A stretch of DNA of 64,000 nucleotides from Pseudomonadota bacterium (lineage in GTDB: Bacteria; Pseudomonadota; Alphaproteobacteria; Rhizobiales; Aestuariivirgaceae): the NCBI GenBank assembly GCA_963205315.1, contig CAUJIO010000052.1:1-64000 (forward strand), written 5' to 3'. The position numbers were made by a program, and so were the translations under genes. Positions within the stretch are counted from its first letter, which is position 1. Every line of letters begins with the position of its first letter. The notes under the pieces are model-generated. The model ran no database searches. It was not told where the DNA came from and worked only from the letters and a program-made list of their open reading frames with translations. Below are positions 26,590-34,485 of the stretch, piece after piece.

Positions 26590-27237
26590 TTACTTCTCGG
26601 TGCCCCCGGCGACGATGCCAGAGGCGATGGTCTTGCTCTTCGCCAGCGACACCCAGGCGCGCGGGTCGCGCGGGGACTGGCGCTTCAGATAGGTGTAGTC
26701 CACATCCGCCCAGCGGCGGATTTCGTTGCGGCGGTTGTCGAGGATGAAGTCGCCTTCGTCCGTCGTGACCGTCAGGACGGCATGGCCTTCGTTCTTTTCA
26801 TCCAGCACGACCGTGATGAGCAGGGCGGCAGACGAAAAACCCAAGCCTTCGAGGTAGCGCTTCTTCAACAACAGATAGTCTTCGCAGTCTCCGGCATCGG
26901 TCGGGATCGCCCAGTATTCGGGCTCGCCGTAGAGGTCCTGGTCCGACACCGGCGCGATCTTGCCGTTCACGTAGGTGTTGACCTGGTAGATCAGGTTCCA
27001 GCGTTCCGGCGACATGGCCAGCTTCTGGGCCCGGCCGCCGGTGGCCTTGCATTCTTCCGGGTTGCGGGCGCAGAAATTGACGAAACCCACAGGCGGAAGC
27101 GCCTTGCCGTATATCGTTGCGTAACTGCTCTTCGGCTCCTTGCGCGGGACTTCCTTGGAGTTGCCGGTGGCCCCCGCCACTGACGTTCCCAGAAGAAGTC
27201 CCAGAAGTGCCGCCCCCACAGCGGTCTTGATCTTCAT
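26590..27237 (-). CDS. Transglutaminase-like cysteine peptidase (BTLCP family), secreted
   Basis: This 215-aa protein has a signal peptide (MKIKTAVGAALLGLLLGTSVAGA). The bacterial transglutaminase-like cysteine peptidase domain is in the mature part: GDCEDYLLLKKRYL gives the catalytic Cys, EGHAVLTVTT the His, and FILDNRRNE the Asp. Such proteins often occur beside outer-membrane adhesin or LapD/LapG-type systems, where they cleave surface proteins. No LapA or LapD gene is seen here. It has its own strong terminator. Confidence 0.88.
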   Translation of the reverse strand: MKIKTAVGAALLGLLLGTSVAGATGNSKEVPRKEPKSSYATIYGKALPPVGFVNFCARNPEECKATGGRAQKLAMSPERWNLIYQVNTYVNGKIAPVSDQDLYGEPEYWAIPTDAGDCEDYLLLKKRYLEGLGFSSAALLITVVLDEKNEGHAVLTVTTDEGDFILDNRRNEIRRWADVDYTYLKRQSPRDPRAWVSLAKSKTIASGIVAGGTEK

Positions 27238-27379
27238 TGTGACGCCCCATCGGTTTTCTTATTATCGCCACAATAGCTAAGACGCTTTGAGACGGGGTTC
27301 AGAAAGGTCTGCAAATGCTGGTGAATCCGGTAACCTGGCGTTCACCATGGAGGTTTACGGAAACACCACGCGGGAGGGG

Positions 27380-27408
27380 TTGATTAATCGCGGAACGCCT
27401 GTTAGACA
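27380..27408 (+). promoter_or_regulatory. Candidate tRNA-Leu(GAG) promoter
   Basis: TTGATT and TAGACA are 17 bases apart and end 23 bases before the tRNA. This is a weak match judged by eye. Confidence 0.3.
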
Positions 27409-27431
27409 GCCCGCCACCAATCGTTTGGCGC

Positions 27432-27516
27432 GCGGTCATGGCGGAATTGGTAGACGCACTGCCTTGAGGTGGCAGCGAGTAAAATCGTGGAGGTTCGAGT
27501 CCTCTTGACCGCACCA
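27432..27516 (+). tRNA. tRNA-Leu (anticodon GAG)
   Basis: This 85-base tRNA reads codons CUC/CUU. The acceptor stem GCGGTCA pairs with TGACCGC. The D-arm is GGCGGAATTGGTAGACGC, the anticodon stem CTGCC/GGCAG holds loop TTGAGGT, a long variable arm is present as expected for Leu, the T-arm is GGAGGTTCGAGTCCTC, and CCA is encoded. Confidence 0.97.
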
Positions 27517-27751
27517 AGTCGTTTATTTCATTAATTTCATATACTTACGTTACTGCTCGACCTGAACTGTGTGGTCAATCAGGGGATGGATTGTGCAGCC
27601 ATTGCACCGGCGCTGCCCATTTTAAGCCATTATTGACTCTGTCAGGAAATTGGTGTGATCTCGCGTGTGTGGTTGGGCCGCCACAATGAGAACGGGTAGG
27701 CCGCCAGATGCGGGGCGGAAAAGTGGGTCTATTCATTTGGAGCGCAAGGCT

Positions 27752-28279
27752 ATGAGAAAATTGTTATGCGCGGCCGCCATGATGGCGCTTGCCGCTACGT
27801 CATCCAATGCCGCGACGCTGACCGGGGATAATGTCACCGTCAGCTACAATGGCGGCGAATATGTCGGCAGTGGCGTCGTCGGGGCGGGCAATGACGTTCA
27901 GATCGGTGGCGGTTTCCACGACCTCGATGCCGGAGTAAATGGCGACGTGTACCAATTGTCCTGGGACGCCGGCTTCTGCGGTCTGGTTTATTGTGACGGC
28001 AGGCCTGCGACGATCACCTTGTCGAATTTAAATTTCTCGGGTGGAGCGGTCCTCGCGGGCTTCACGTTGCTGACCTCGATCTTCGCCAATACGTCCATCT
28101 CGATTGGCGCCAACTCGGTCACTATCACCTTCACGGAAGGCGGTGGTGGTCCGGGAGTCGTGCTTTCCGGTCAGTTCGTTACCCGCCCCAACGAAGTGCC
28201 GCTGCCTGCAGCCCTGCCGCTGCTGGCTGCCGGTCTTGGCGCACTTGGCGTAGTCGGCTGGCGGCGCAAAAAAGCGTAA
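27752..28279 (+). CDS. VPLPA-CTERM sorting domain protein
   Basis: This 175-aa exported protein has an N-terminal signal peptide (MRKLLCAAAMMALAATSSNA). The middle part is glycine/serine-rich and beta-like. The C-terminus is a VPLPA-CTERM sorting signal: VPLPAALPLLAAGLGALGVV, a hydrophobic helix and then RRKKA. Such proteins are cut and anchored by an exosortase; none is in this window. ATG 27752 follows GGAGCGCAAGG at a short distance, and the frame upstream to 27665 lacks a ribosome site. A strong hairpin follows the stop. Confidence 0.85.
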   Translation: MRKLLCAAAMMALAATSSNAATLTGDNVTVSYNGGEYVGSGVVGAGNDVQIGGGFHDLDAGVNGDVYQLSWDAGFCGLVYCDGRPATITLSNLNFSGGAVLAGFTLLTSIFANTSISIGANSVTITFTEGGGGPGVVLSGQFVTRPNEVPLPAALPLLAAGLGALGVVGWRRKKA

Positions 28280-28304
28280 CGGGTTATCAGCAATCTGGGA
28301 AACA

Positions 28305-28335
28305 GGACAGGGCGCGGCAATGCCGCGCCCTGTCC
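28305..28335 (+). terminator. Hairpin after the first VPLPA-CTERM gene
   Basis: A perfect 14-bp stem (GGACAGGGCGCGGC / GCCGCGCCCTGTCC) has an AAT loop. There is no T-run, so it may act as an RNA end or Rho-dependent stop. Confidence 0.55.
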
Positions 28336-28393
28336 TCGTAACTGAATTACGACTCAACAGCCAAGCGATGCGCCCGATAGAGTTCATCGGCCC

Positions 28394-28504
28394 GCCATTT
28401 CGCCTGTCCCAGTTCTGGCTTCGTTGCCGATGCGGGCGATTGGGCTGCCCGGACCGGGTTGCGGCACGTGGCGCAGGAACCGGGCCGCTCAAGTGCCAGC
28501 CTGA
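28394..28504 (+). pseudogene. Decayed VPLPA-CTERM sorting signal (gene relic)
   Basis: Bases 28394-28517 align without gaps with 29097-29220 at the 3' end of the next gene, about 85% identical over 124 bases by hand count. In the same frame the relic encodes 36 residues ending GTWRRNRAAQVPA and a TGA, against GAWRRRRAAQVPA in the intact gene. There is no start upstream and a stop at 28343. The hydrophobic helix is broken by an Arg and two prolines (MRAIGLPGPGC versus LLATGLAGLGF), so it no longer works as a sorting signal. It is probably the end of an ancestral tandem copy whose body was deleted. Confidence 0.75.
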
Positions 28505-28655
28505 GGCGCGGACTGCCGGACAGGAGCAATTCCGGCAAATTGGTCCGGCATTGACACAAGCACCATGTCATGATCACCTTCAGCGCGCGATCGGGCCGTC
28601 GCGAGAGATGTGGTGTCAGGTTCCGCAAGGAACCGCGTGTTGGGAACAAGAAATC

Positions 28656-29207
28656 ATGTCCAGGTTTACGCGATTGGCCACCGGGGTGGCCGTGCTTACC
28701 CTGTCTTTCGTGGCGCAAACTGCGACGGCCAGTGCAGCAACTTTCGGTATCGCATTCGCGCAGGATGGCGTTGGGGATGCCGGTGCTGACTGGTTTGGCA
28801 GTTTCGAGGCACCAAGCAATGGCGGTGCTGTCACGTCGTTCTTCGTGACGATCAAGGGGATCACGTACAACATCATTCCGACAGCAGGATTTTTCGAGCC
28901 TTACCGTCCCGTCTATGATGCGGTGAGCAATGGCCTCACGTCCGCCTCCGGCGCGGCAACCGTCTCCACCGATATAACGTTCCCCGATGTGATGGTCGGA
29001 ACCGGGTTTCTGAACATGCAGAATGGACCAGGCCGCCAGTGGCTCACGAGCGAGAGCGGTGAAACCGGCTTCTTCCGCGTTGGCTCAGGAACCTATGCCA
29101 TCACGCCTGTCCCCGTTCCGGCTGCGTTGCCGCTTCTTGCAACTGGGCTGGCCGGATTGGGTTTCGGTGCGTGGCGCAGGAGGCGGGCCGCTCAAGTGCC
29201 AGCCTGA
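28656..29207 (+). CDS. VPLPA-CTERM sorting domain protein
   Basis: This 183-aa exported protein starts at ATG 28656 with a signal peptide (MSRFTRLATGVAVLTLSFVAQTATASA). The middle is a beta-rich region with no known domain. It ends with the C-terminal anchor signal PVPVPAALPLLATGLAGLG followed by WRRRRAA. The larger open frame from 28320 runs through the relic in another frame and has no ribosome site. The 3' end of this gene is the template of the relic at 28394. It likely shares the exosortase-dependent surface pathway with the gene at 27752. Confidence 0.82.
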   Translation: MSRFTRLATGVAVLTLSFVAQTATASAATFGIAFAQDGVGDAGADWFGSFEAPSNGGAVTSFFVTIKGITYNIIPTAGFFEPYRPVYDAVSNGLTSASGAATVSTDITFPDVMVGTGFLNMQNGPGRQWLTSESGETGFFRVGSGTYAITPVPVPAALPLLATGLAGLGFGAWRRRRAAQVPA

Positions 29208-29220
29208 GGCGCGGACTGCC
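29097..29220 (+). repeat. Intact copy of the duplicated VPLPA-CTERM 3' end
   Basis: This segment is repeated at 28394-28517, 703 bases upstream in direct orientation, with 19 mismatches in 124 bases by hand count. Identity ends 13 bases after the stop codon. Confidence 0.8.
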
Positions 29221-29291
29221 TGGCGGCACTCCGAGACTTGAGCTTACGGACGGTGGCGCAACATCCCGTGGCCGTGTACACAGGTGCCGTT

Positions 29292-29376
29292 GCGGGCGTG
29301 GCGGAATGGTAGACGCAACGGACTTAAAATCCGTTGTCCTTGTGGCGTGCCGGTTCGAGTCCGGCCGCCCGCACCA
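29292..29376 (+). tRNA. tRNA-Leu (anticodon TAA)
   Basis: This 85-base tRNA reads UUA/UUG. The acceptor stem GCGGGCG pairs with CGCCCGC. The anticodon stem ACGGA/TCCGT holds loop CTTAAAA, a long variable arm is present, the T-arm is GCCGGTTCGAGTCCGGC, and CCA is encoded. It is the second tRNA-Leu in 2 kb. Confidence 0.97.
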
Positions 29377-29520
29377 GAAGTTCCGCGCAGACATGCGCGG
29401 ATACCCTGAAATCGGCAACGTGCCGGATCAACGGCCTCAACAGAGTTACAGCCGTAATCAGCCTGGTTCGCTTGTATCCGGGTGCGTGGAATGACATTGT
29501 GCGGCGAAAGGTGATGCCGC

Positions 29521-32175
29521 GTGGCCCGAACTCATCAGCAAAAGCCGGCTTTGCTGGCGCCTCATCCGCATCATCCGGTGCGCGCACGGCTTGCTGAGAC
29601 GGCGCCGTTGCTGGCCGAGATCGCCGGACGGACGCAAGACGAGGCGCTGGCGCAGCTTCAATCCTCGGGTGGCGGGCTGGACGCGGCAGAAGCTGCCAGC
29701 CGCCTGGCGCGCTATGGCCCGAACAGCGTGGCGCGGGGCCAGACTTTCTCGATCCTGCTGGACGTGTGGGACAAGGCCCGCAGCCCTCTCAACGGGCTTC
29801 TGATCGGTCTGGCGATCGTGTCGTGGTTCCTGGCGGATGCGCGGTCGGCCGTCGTCATCGCATCCATGGTGGCGCTCAGCATCGGCCTGGGGTTCGTTCA
29901 GGAACACCGCTCCACCGCCGCCGCCGCCAAGCTCGCCGCCATGGTGCGCGTTCACGCGGCCGTCAGACGCCCCGGCGACCCGGCGGCGGATGCCGAGGGC
30001 TTCATCTCGATTCCGGTCGACAGCGTTGTTCCGGGCGATGTCGTCAGGCTGTCTGCGGGCGACATGATTCCCGCCGACCTGCGGCTGCTGAGCGCCAATG
30101 ACCTGTTCATCAACCAGTCGGCGCTGACGGGCGAATCCATGCCGGTCGCAAAAGATGCCGCAGCCGTGGCGGAGCCCGGGCGTGATCCCTTCACGCTGCC
30201 CAACATCTGTTTCATGGGGTCCAGCGTGTCGAGCGGCTATGCGACTGGCGTCATTATTCATACAGGTGCGGCCACCTTCTTCGGCAAGCTGGCGGACCAG
30301 ATCGTCGCCGCCGACACCGAGACAGGTTTCGACCGCGGCATCCGCAGCTATTCCTGGCTGATGCTGCGCTTCATCCTGGTGATGACGGTGGTGGTCCTCC
30401 TGATCAATGGCATTGCCAAGGGCGACTGGCTTCAGGCGATGTTGTTCGCCGTTGCGGTGGCCGTGGGGCTGGCGCCCGAAATGCTGCCGATGATCGTCAC
30501 CGTCAACCTGGCGCAGGGCGCGTTGGCCATGTCGCGCAAGCACACCATCGTCAAGCGGCTGAACGCCATCCAGAATTTCGGTGCCATGGACGTGCTGTGC
30601 ACCGACAAGACCGGAACGCTGACGCAGGACCGCATCATCCTGAAGCTGCACCTCGATGCCAATGGCGACGAGAATGACGAGGTGCTGACCTATGCCTATC
30701 TGAACAGCCGCTTGCAGACGGGTCTCAAGAATCTTCTCGATATTGCGGTTCAGGAGCATGTGGAACTCGAGGACCATCTCTCCGTCGAGGCCGGTTACAG
30801 CAAGATCGACGAGATTCCGTTCGACTTCAACCGCCGCCGCCTGTCCGTCGTGGTGCAGACGCCGGCCAAGAGGCCAATGCTGATCTGCAAGGGCGCAGTG
30901 GAGGAAACCCTTTCAGTGTGCGTGAGTTGCCGCGTTGGCAAGGACATGCTGCCGCTCGATGACGCACACCGCGCGCGGATCGCCAAACTGACCGCCGACC
31001 TCAATGCCGACGGATTTCGCGTCATCGCCGTCGCGACGAAAACCTATGACGTGGCACAACCATCATATGCCGCGGTGGATGAAGCGGAACTCTGCCTGCA
31101 GGGGTTCATCGCGTTCCTCGATCCGCCGAAGGATACGGCCGCACCGGCACTTGCCGCACTGGCGGCGCGCGGCGTGCGCGTCAAGATCCTCACCGGCGAC
31201 AATGACCTCGTGACGCAAAAGACCTGCCGGGACGTCGGGCTGACAATCACCGGCGTGGTGCTCGGCAGCGATGTCGAGGCGATGGATGATGCGGCACTCG
31301 CGGCGGCGGCCGAGACAGCCAATGTGTTTGCCAAGGTCAGTCCATCGCAGAAGGCGCGGATCATCGCGGCCCTGCAATCGAAAGATCATGTCGTCGGCTT
31401 TCTCGGTGACGGCATCAACGACGGGCCGGCGCTGAAGCGGGCGGACGTGGGGATCTCGGTCGATACCGCCGTTGATATCGCCAAGGAATCGGCGGACATC
31501 GTCCTGCTGGAAAAGAATCTTGCGATCCTGATCGACGGCGTTGTGGAAGGCCGCCGGGTGTTCGGCAACATCATCAAGTACATCAAGATGGGCGCCAGCT
31601 CGAGCTTCGGAAACATGTTCAGCGTTCTCGGCGCTTCGATCTTCCTGCCGTTTCTGCCGATGGCGCCGCTGCAGGTGCTGGCCAACAACCTGCTGTATGA
31701 TTTTTCGCAGACGACCATTCCGACCGACACGGTCGACGTCGAGTATCTGGAACAGCCACGCCGCTGGGCGATCGGCAACATCATGCGGTTCATGCTGTGT
31801 GTCGGTCCAATCAGTTCGATCTTCGATTATGCGACCTATTTCACCATGCTCTACGTGTTCGATGGATGGACCAATGTCGCGCTGTTCCAGACCGGCTGGT
31901 TCGTTGAATCGATCCTGACACAGACGCTGATCATCCACATCATCCGCACGGCACGAAAGCCGTTCATCGAAAGCTGGGCCAGCCCGCCGCTGATCCTGTC
32001 AACGTTGCTGATTTGCGGCATCGCCATCGCCTTGCCCTATTCCCCGCTGGCTGGCCCGCTGCAACTCACCGCACTTCCAGCGCTTTACTGGCCGATCGTC
32101 GCGTCGTTCCTGGTGTGTTACGCGGTGCTCACGACCATCGTGAAATCGTGGTTCATCCGGCGCTGGGGCATGTGA
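29521..32175 (+). CDS. mgtA: Magnesium-translocating P-type ATPase (MgtA)
   Basis: This is an 884-aa P-type ATPase of the IIIB class that imports Mg2+ across the inner membrane. Phosphorylation motif DKTGTLT has Asp362. TGES is in the actuator domain, and the nucleotide-binding domain has KGAVEETL and GDGINDGPALK. About ten membrane segments are present. The start is GTG 29521, preceded by AAAGGTGAT. The N-terminus lacks metal-binding cysteines. It stands alone, with the LysR gene convergent after it. A Mg-sensing leader was looked for in the 140 bases before the start but not seen. Confidence 0.93.
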   Translation: MARTHQQKPALLAPHPHHPVRARLAETAPLLAEIAGRTQDEALAQLQSSGGGLDAAEAASRLARYGPNSVARGQTFSILLDVWDKARSPLNGLLIGLAIVSWFLADARSAVVIASMVALSIGLGFVQEHRSTAAAAKLAAMVRVHAAVRRPGDPAADAEGFISIPVDSVVPGDVVRLSAGDMIPADLRLLSANDLFINQSALTGESMPVAKDAAAVAEPGRDPFTLPNICFMGSSVSSGYATGVIIHTGAATFFGKLADQIVAADTETGFDRGIRSYSWLMLRFILVMTVVVLLINGIAKGDWLQAMLFAVAVAVGLAPEMLPMIVTVNLAQGALAMSRKHTIVKRLNAIQNFGAMDVLCTDKTGTLTQDRIILKLHLDANGDENDEVLTYAYLNSRLQTGLKNLLDIAVQEHVELEDHLSVEAGYSKIDEIPFDFNRRRLSVVVQTPAKRPMLICKGAVEETLSVCVSCRVGKDMLPLDDAHRARIAKLTADLNADGFRVIAVATKTYDVAQPSYAAVDEAELCLQGFIAFLDPPKDTAAPALAALAARGVRVKILTGDNDLVTQKTCRDVGLTITGVVLGSDVEAMDDAALAAAAETANVFAKVSPSQKARIIAALQSKDHVVGFLGDGINDGPALKRADVGISVDTAVDIAKESADIVLLEKNLAILIDGVVEGRRVFGNIIKYIKMGASSSFGNMFSVLGASIFLPFLPMAPLQVLANNLLYDFSQTTIPTDTVDVEYLEQPRRWAIGNIMRFMLCVGPISSIFDYATYFTMLYVFDGWTNVALFQTGWFVESILTQTLIIHIIRTARKPFIESWASPPLILSTLLICGIAIALPYSPLAGPLQLTALPALYWPIVASFLVCYAVLTTIVKSWFIRRWGM

Positions 32176-32201
32176 CAGAATGCAGGCGCCGCGTTCGTTC
32201 C

Positions 32202-33098
32202 CTAGTCCACGCCCTTCAGAAACTTTTGCCGCAACGTGAGATAAGTGATCAGCTCATCAGCAACGACGCGGATGCGTGCCGAGTCGCGCAGGGACTCGTG
32301 ATAGACCAGGTATGCGGGCTGGAAATGAAATGGTTCCGGAAACACCCTCACAAGGTTCAATTGCTGGGATTCCTCCGAGGCGGGAAGGGCGACAATGCCG
32401 GTTCCGGCCAGCACGGCCCGCAATGCAACGCTGGTGGAATTGACCCGCGCGTACCGGCCCGGTTCTGATTTGAACTGCTCCATCCACGCAAAGCCCGTCA
32501 GGTGATGGCGGCTCGATGGATAGAGAATCAGGCGGTGATCGCGGAGCTCCTCCGGGGTTTTCGGCAACCCATACTGCGCGGCATATTCTCTCGATGCGTA
32601 GACGTGCCAGCCGAGTTCGAAGACCTTGCGCGCCACGAGATCGGGCTCGGTGGGTGCTGCAAAGCGAATGCCGATGTCGGCCTCGCCTGCGGCCAGATCG
32701 ACCATCCGGTCCGTGTCATCGATGTCGACCTGCAGGTTTGGGTATTTCCTGTGAACGATGTCGCAGACGGGGCTGAGCACGTGGAAGAAAGAACCAACCG
32801 AGGTGATCTTGACCTTGCCTTCGATGGCTTGTTTGGCGGCCTTGATGCTGGCCGTTACTGAGCGGACCGAGGTTTCCATGGCCTCGGCGGTTCGAAGCGC
32901 CAGGACGCCCTCCGGCGTAAAGCGGAACTCCCGGCCCCCGCGTAACACGAGAACAGCGCCGACCGCGTCCTCAGCCGCTGCCAGCCTCCGGCTGACAGTC
33001 GAACTGTCCACTCCCAGAATGCGGGCGGCGGCGGCAACGGAGCCGCCTCGCGACAAGGCGAGGACCACCCTGAAGTCGCTCCATTCCAAGTCAGCCAA
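32202..33098 (-). CDS. LysR-type transcriptional regulator
   Basis: This 298-aa regulator has an N-terminal winged helix-turn-helix (about residues 5-60, with GGSVAAAARILGVDSSTVSRRLAAAE) and a C-terminal substrate-binding domain (about 90-290). Its effector is unknown. It is divergent from the sulfotransferase gene at 33369, which makes that gene its most likely target. The region between them (33099-33368) must hold both promoters. Confidence 0.9.
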   Translation of the reverse strand: MADLEWSDFRVVLALSRGGSVAAAARILGVDSSTVSRRLAAAEDAVGAVLVLRGGREFRFTPEGVLALRTAEAMETSVRSVTASIKAAKQAIEGKVKITSVGSFFHVLSPVCDIVHRKYPNLQVDIDDTDRMVDLAAGEADIGIRFAAPTEPDLVARKVFELGWHVYASREYAAQYGLPKTPEELRDHRLILYPSSRHHLTGFAWMEQFKSEPGRYARVNSTSVALRAVLAGTGIVALPASEESQQLNLVRVFPEPFHFQPAYLVYHESLRDSARIRVVADELITYLTLRQKFLKGVD

Positions 33099-33368
33099 GG
33101 TCTCTCCAGTTCCGAGCCTTGGGCCACGCTATGGGTGAGACGGCATCTTTGCAAGTTACACTGCGCGGTCGTGACCGAATTTCTGCACGAGGCGCTTGCA
33201 TGGGCGGGCATCGACGGAACGGACGCGTTGGATGATAGTTCGGCGATCGGTATGCGAACCGGGGAACGCGCCGATGCCGACCTAAGTTATAAAACCGGCA
33301 GTGGCAACGGTCAGGAGAGATACTCTCCTGAGTGGATGCGCCGAGCTGCCACAACAAGGATCACGCCC

Positions 33369-34280
33369 ATGTTATCCGATACCAGCAGATTGCCTGTCAC
33401 CAAGACCCGCGACATTCACAACCACCACATGGACTCGACGGCGTGGGACCGCTTCAACTTCCGTGACGATGACATCGTCATCGCCACATATGCCAAGTCC
33501 GGGACGACATGGATGCAGCAGATCGTGTCGCAGCTGATTTTCGACGGCGAGGAGGGGATAAACGTCTCCCAGCTCTCACCGTGGGTCGATCTGCGGATCA
33601 TGCCGCCGGAAGCCTTTGCCGCCCTCGACCAGCAGACACACCGGCGCGTGGTCAAGACACATCTGCCGGCTGACGCCCTCGTGTTCTCGCCCAAGGCCAA
33701 ATACATCTATGTCGGGCGCGATGGCCGCGACATGGTGTGGAGCCTGTTCAACCATTATTCGAAGGCCAATGAGCATTGGTACGGAGCGCTAAACAATACA
33801 CCGGGCCGCGTCGGGCCGGCAATCGAGCGCCCGCCGGCCACGGCCGATGCGTTTTTCCGCCAATGGCTTGAGCGCGACGGCTATCCCTTCTGGTCGTACT
33901 GGGAAAATGTGCGGACGTGGTGGCAGCTGCGTGACCAGCCGAATGTGAAATTCATCCACTTCAACGATATGAAGCGCGATCTGCCCGGGTCAATCCGGGC
34001 CATTGGCGAGTTTCTCGACATCAGGCCCGGAGCCCAGTCGTTCCAGAAGATCGTCGAGCATTGCGGGTTCGACTACATGAAGGCCAATGCCGAAACGGTG
34101 ACGCCGCTGGGTGGCGTGCTGTGGGAAGGTGGCGCACAGACCTTCATCAACAAGGGCACCAATGGACGCTGGAAGGATGTTCTCACACCCGCCGAAGTGA
34201 GGGCCTATGAGCAGCGCGCCCTCCGCGAACTCGGCGAGGACTGCGCGGCCTGGCTGGTGGATGGTGGACGTCTTGATTAG
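33369..34280 (+). CDS. Sulfotransferase domain protein (PAPS-dependent)
   Basis: This 303-aa protein has the cytosolic-type sulfotransferase fold. The 5'-phosphosulfate loop is YAKSGTTWMQQ (residues 41-51). The 3'-phosphate loop is GRDGRDMVWSLFNHY (Arg and Ser), and the C-terminal GTNGRWKDVL resembles the GxxGxWK motif. It would transfer sulfate from PAPS to a hydroxyl or amine acceptor. AAGGA eight bases before ATG 33369 decides the start. It is divergent from a LysR regulator and upstream of a CoA-transferase gene. Confidence 0.87.
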   Translation: MLSDTSRLPVTKTRDIHNHHMDSTAWDRFNFRDDDIVIATYAKSGTTWMQQIVSQLIFDGEEGINVSQLSPWVDLRIMPPEAFAALDQQTHRRVVKTHLPADALVFSPKAKYIYVGRDGRDMVWSLFNHYSKANEHWYGALNNTPGRVGPAIERPPATADAFFRQWLERDGYPFWSYWENVRTWWQLRDQPNVKFIHFNDMKRDLPGSIRAIGEFLDIRPGAQSFQKIVEHCGFDYMKANAETVTPLGGVLWEGGAQTFINKGTNGRWKDVLTPAEVRAYEQRALRELGEDCAAWLVDGGRLD

Positions 34281-34485
34281 ATGACAGCCGCAAATGCGCC
34301 GGCGGCCGAGTGGGCCATTGACCGGTTCAGGCCGCCGGCAATCCTCTGCCGCCGCTGGGCGGCCTTCCTCCGCGTGTCGCCCGGTCAAACTCAAGGCGCG
34401 GCCGCATTGGCGTTGTTGCCCCTGTCGAATTGACCTGGAATGCAGTAGACAGCCTCGAGTCTGCGGACGAGCGAGGGAGTTGCTG

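Noticed and set aside
28320..28655. N-terminal extension of the second VPLPA-CTERM protein
   Set aside because: The frame is open but has no ribosome site. The signal peptide starts at 28656.
29377..29520. Possible Mg-sensing leader of mgtA
   Set aside because: No known riboswitch pattern, leader peptide or stable stem was seen.
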